Shown: piece after piece, positions 61,544 through 64,000 of the stretch
Layout of the letters: each line of letters opens with the position of its first letter
Position numbering within the stretch: the first letter of the stretch is position 1
NCBI RefSeq assembly: GCF_021018745.1
Contig: NZ_CP063845.1
Location: 3,038,001 to 3,102,000 of the forward strand
DNA: 64,000 nucleotides
Origin: Gloeobacter morelensis MG652769
GTDB taxonomy: Bacteria > Cyanobacteriota > Cyanobacteriia > Gloeobacterales > Gloeobacteraceae
Reading direction: 5' to 3'
The notes under the pieces: model-generated
Seen by the model: the letters and a program-made list of their open reading frames with translations, nothing else
Database searches by the model: none
What the model was told of the DNA's origin: nothing
Position numbers and translations under genes: made by a program

Positions 61544-62392
61544 ATGGTTTCGTTTCTGGGCAGAATCAAAACGGTCAAAGATCTGTTCTTAGACAAGCTC
61601 GACAGCATCCTCGAACGGGTCGAGGCCATCGAAGCCGCCGCGAATACGACGCTCAAGAGCGTGACGACTTCGCTGGAGGCAAGTACCTATCTAGTCGACA
61701 GCCAGAGCCGCGAGAGTCTCGATCAGGAGATGTTCCTGCAAAAAATTTCGGCCTTCCAGGCTTTTCAGGCCGAGGCGCAGCAAAAGCAAGCCGAGCGTCT
61801 GGCCGCCTCGCTGGAGAAACTGGCTGCGGGCCAGAACCAACTGCCGGGAGCGCCGGCCGAGCGGGTGAAACCGGGGGACACCCCCATCGTCGTTCGCGTG
61901 GCGGATGCACCCCGGCCGGTGCTGGCGCTTATTGCCCATCTGTACAGTTTTTTGCCTGCGCGCACGGCGGCGGTCGCCGCCAAAACCGACGACGATGCGG
62001 CGGCATTTTTGCAGGAGGCGGGTTTCGCCCTCGAGGTTCTCACCGCACCGCCGCAGGCGGCGACCGCCGTGGGTCTGGTGCGGGTGGCCCCGGAGGCGAT
62101 GCTACAGGATTTTGGCGAACTGGGTTGTGCTGTGGTGGCCTGTGAGTACGGCGACAAACCAGTTTTGGATCGGGAATTGGGCGAGCAGGTGGCCCAGATG
62201 CGCAGGCGGGGTTACCACTGGCACATCGTGCTGTATTCCACCGGCACCGACGGCGAAACTTCTTTTTATTGCAACCGGCACCTGGCGATCGAAAAGGCGC
62301 GCGGAGCGGTGCTGTTCTTTCGGGAGCACCCGCTGTTCGCGCAAGCTCACGATTGGTGTCGGGCGGTACTGCCTGCCACTTACTTGCGCTGA
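61544..62392 (+). CDS. Coiled-coil protein of unknown function at the end of the polysaccharide operon
   Basis: The 282-residue protein has a long N-terminal coiled coil (LFLDKLDSILERVEAIEAAA, then FLQKISAFQAFQAEAQQKQA; about 1-110) and a C-terminal alpha/beta domain of ~150 residues (VALVRVAPEAM-like strands, GYHWHIVLYSTGTDGETSFY). I do not recognise the C-terminal domain. ATG at 61544 is chosen for its AGGAG nine bases upstream; the frame is open to a GTG at 61499 that overlaps the preceding stop. As the last gene of the operon it may serve as a partner or scaffold for the coiled-coil glycosyltransferases. Confidence 0.6.
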   Translation: MVSFLGRIKTVKDLFLDKLDSILERVEAIEAAANTTLKSVTTSLEASTYLVDSQSRESLDQEMFLQKISAFQAFQAEAQQKQAERLAASLEKLAAGQNQLPGAPAERVKPGDTPIVVRVADAPRPVLALIAHLYSFLPARTAAVAAKTDDDAAAFLQEAGFALEVLTAPPQAATAVGLVRVAPEAMLQDFGELGCAVVACEYGDKPVLDRELGEQVAQMRRRGYHWHIVLYSTGTDGETSFYCNRHLAIEKARGAVLFFREHPLFAQAHDWCRAVLPATYLR

Positions 62393-62586
62393 GTTGTCAA
62401 GTGCCTCAAGGTCAGTAACCCTCTGTAAAGCCGCCGAGACCGCTTCCGGCAGGGGGCCGAATTGTGCTCCAGCAGACGCAGCAGAGCCTGCAGCTTGGCT
62501 TCTACTACACGCTCGTGCGTCAATGTCTGAAAAAACGGCGTCTCCGACAACAGACGCACTGGTCATCGGTGGCTGCTGGGTTTGGT

Positions 62587-62880
62587 TCAGTTTGGGGAGC
62601 CATTGCCGTCGCCGCGTTCGCGTTCGCGACGGATGAGGTAGTCGTTGATGGCCTCCTGGCGCTGATTGGAGGCCCGCAGCTCTTCGACGGCTTGGTCCAG
62701 TCTGGTGATGTTCTGATCAAGTCGGACAATGGTGTCAGTGGCCACCGTGATGAAACGCTCACTAATGTCCGTCAGCCGGTCGATGTTGCGGGTGTTGGCG
62801 AGGGTGGCCGTGCGCAGCTCAACTATCAACTCGCCGTGCTGGTCGAGGCGCTGCTCGGCGCGATCTATACGTTCTTCCAT
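62587..62880 (-). CDS. Small coiled-coil protein (paralogue of 191-463)
   Basis: The 97-residue protein differs from the one at 191 at few positions and has an extra seven residues (NITRLDQ), one heptad, in the middle. Heptads run through MEERIDRAEQRLDQHGELIV and RFITVATDTIVRLDQ. The same AGGAGAAAGCCCG leader precedes its ATG. It lies 45 bases downstream of the ribbon-helix-helix-like gene on the same strand, so the two may be co-transcribed. The function is unknown. The copy number within 63 kb suggests a dispersed family. Confidence 0.75.
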   Translation of the reverse strand: MEERIDRAEQRLDQHGELIVELRTATLANTRNIDRLTDISERFITVATDTIVRLDQNITRLDQAVEELRASNQRQEAINDYLIRRERERGDGNGSPN

Positions 62881-62925
62881 CGGGCTTTCTCCTGCAGGTT
62901 TTTGCGTCCTGCTTCAGTTACCGGA

Positions 62926-63261
62926 TCACCCGCAGGCATCGGGGTCTACCGCAGCGCTTTTTGAGTTGGAGGGACTATTTGCAAAAACAAGGCCGTTGTT
63001 GGATGCAGCCGAAGCGGAGATCGCGATTTTTTCGAGCGCTTCGACCTTCTTTTCCAAGCTGGAGATTCTGTTGAGAATCTCGTCGGGGAGCATCGAAGAA
63101 ACAACAGTTTTCGCCGGTGAAAGGGGCAGTTCAAAATACTTGGCCAGCACATTGGCCACAGCCTGAGACATGGAGAGGCTATTCTCCTTCTCATACAGCT
63201 TGAAACGATCAAAAATGTGCTGGGGAACGTAGGCCGAAATCTTCGGATTGCTTGTGGCCAT
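62926..63261 (-). CDS. Ribbon-helix-helix-like protein with C-terminal coiled coil
   Basis: The 111-residue protein begins with KISAYVPQHIFDRFKLYEKE and SLSMSQAVANVLAKYFELP, the beta strand and two helices expected of a ribbon-helix-helix (CopG/Arc-like) DNA-binding domain. Residues ~65-85 (DEILNRISSLEKKVEALEKI) form a short coiled coil. It may be a small transcription regulator, possibly of its own operon with the coiled-coil gene downstream. It is somewhat less GC-rich than the housekeeping genes. No toxin partner is evident. Confidence 0.6.
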   Translation of the reverse strand: MATSNPKISAYVPQHIFDRFKLYEKENSLSMSQAVANVLAKYFELPLSPAKTVVSSMLPDEILNRISSLEKKVEALEKIAISASAASNNGLVFANSPSNSKSAAVDPDACG

Positions 63262-63721
63262 CGAGTAAACTACCGGTGGATTGCTATAAGTCTACTTCAA
63301 AAGTAGATCGCCGCTGAAGCGCCATGGACACTGGCTTGGCGGAACGAGCAGCCCTCCCTGGCTGGCAGTCGAAGCTTCGGTGCGCTTGCATATCAGCTTG
63401 ATACGAGCGGTGAACTCGATGGGCTTCGGTACGCAGCCGGAAGATAAAAAATTGCATAAACGCCCATGCAAGTTCTGATAAATCTACGACTTCCTATTCC
63501 ACAAAACGTTCATCCCCCAACTAATTCTTTACCTGCTTCCCGGTCCGCTGCCAGCGGAGCAAGTCGGCGTGTCAGCGTTCCCTGATTTTATTGAGGAATG
63601 CCCCACGTCCGGCTGAGCCGGTTTCGCAAAAAATCCGCTTATTCCCTTGGGGGCTCCCTTGCGACCGGCAAAGCGAGCCCCGGTAGTTCCTGCGCCGATA
63701 TTCTTCCCACCTGGAGTCACC
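63262..63721. other. Intergenic region with a leader hairpin
   Basis: About 460 bases with no supported gene. It contains the hairpin at 63650 and presumably the promoters of the two divergent flanking genes. Confidence 0.4.
63650..63681 (+). promoter_or_regulatory. Two-part hairpin in the leader of the 63722 gene
   Basis: GGGGCTC (63650-63656) pairs with GAGCCCC (63675-63681), and inside it TTGC pairs with GCAA around a GACCG loop. It lies about 40 bases upstream of the start codon. It could be an attenuator, a riboswitch stem or an mRNA stabiliser; no known riboswitch class was matched by eye. Confidence 0.4.
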
Positions 63722-64000
63722 ATGAACAAGCCCGTCAAGGCCGCCCCGTTCTCCGACCGTCCTGCAACACCCGTGGACGATCTCACTTCCGGGGATCTCG
63801 CCGGGGATCTTCTCGCTATGGCCTCCCGAGAGACCCGGTTGAGAAAGGTGGCTTCCGATACCTCCGGCGCAGACTACACACTCGGTACCGCCGGGACAAC
63901 GGCCATGAACGCAGCATTCGGCGCTGGAGAGCAGAGGCCCGCAACTGACTCTCTTGGTTTGCTTGCCAGTTCGTCCGGCCCGGTCACAGAGGTATCCCTA
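63722..64000 (+). CDS. Unidentified protein, N-terminal part (runs off the window)
   Basis: An open frame of 93 codons starts at the ATG 63722, with GGAG 6-7 bases upstream, and continues past the end of the window. The sequence is rich in alanine, serine, threonine and glycine (DDLTSGDLAGDLLAMASRET, ADYTLGTAGTTAMNAAFGAG) with no signal peptide or recognised domain. It could be the start of a large surface or repeat protein. The hairpin upstream may regulate it. Confidence 0.5.
   Translation, partial: MNKPVKAAPFSDRPATPVDDLTSGDLAGDLLAMASRETRLRKVASDTSGADYTLGTAGTTAMNAAFGAGEQRPATDSLGLLASSSGPVTEVSL

Noticed and set aside
62926-63261. Antitoxin of a toxin-antitoxin pair
   Set aside because: The ribbon-helix-helix-like start fits, but the neighbour is a coiled-coil protein and no toxin domain lies beside it.

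Overview
The window most likely comes from a high-GC cyanobacterium, probably Gloeobacter (inference). It carries a form IB Rubisco operon in the cyanobacterial order rbcL-rbcX-rbcS followed by raf1, a GlpX-type fructose/sedoheptulose bisphosphatase, a mannose-1-phosphate guanylyltransferase of the cyanobacterial fused type, Uma2-family genes and other cyanobacterial conserved proteins. No carboxysome genes or CRISPR arrays were seen.

Layout. 1-3000 is an accessory, decaying stretch: the tail of a tyrosine recombinase, a small coiled-coil protein, hypothetical genes, a frameshifted ADP-ribosylglycohydrolase fragment, an IS6-family element and a tRNA-Gly(UCC). 3100-14500 holds an EF-hand/phospholipase-like protein, an amidase, malQ, a lipoprotein, two divergent zinc/manganese-type ABC transport units that share one binding protein, and a membrane-anchored cyclophilin. 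14500-19650 is a second accessory island: a PIN toxin with an unusual putative antitoxin, two Uma2 proteins, a TetR remnant, a cupin protein and a deleted IS3-family element with intact ends. 19600-47100 is mostly housekeeping: sugar nucleotide synthesis, Calvin cycle phosphatase, a CBM20-SGNH-DUF1796 fusion, a YyaL-type protein, fabD, malic enzyme, FAS1 protein, an RND efflux pair, PPK2, peroxiredoxin and the rbc operon.

47100-62400 is a surface-polysaccharide cluster in two divergent transcription units: three genes on the minus strand (two methyltransferases, one bifunctional glycosyltransferase) and six on the plus strand (glycosyltransferases, one methyltransferase, one unknown). Five of these proteins end in the same short tryptophan-containing basic helix after a coiled coil, although their catalytic domains differ. 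This shared C-terminal tag is the strongest candidate for an undescribed system. The second candidate is the toxin-antitoxin pair at 14564-15774, where a toxin-binding tail is joined to a long helical protein instead of a short DNA-binding domain.

62500-64000 holds a second copy of the small coiled-coil protein from the left end, a ribbon-helix-helix-like protein, and the start of a gene that runs off the window. All calls come from reading the sequence; no database search was run.
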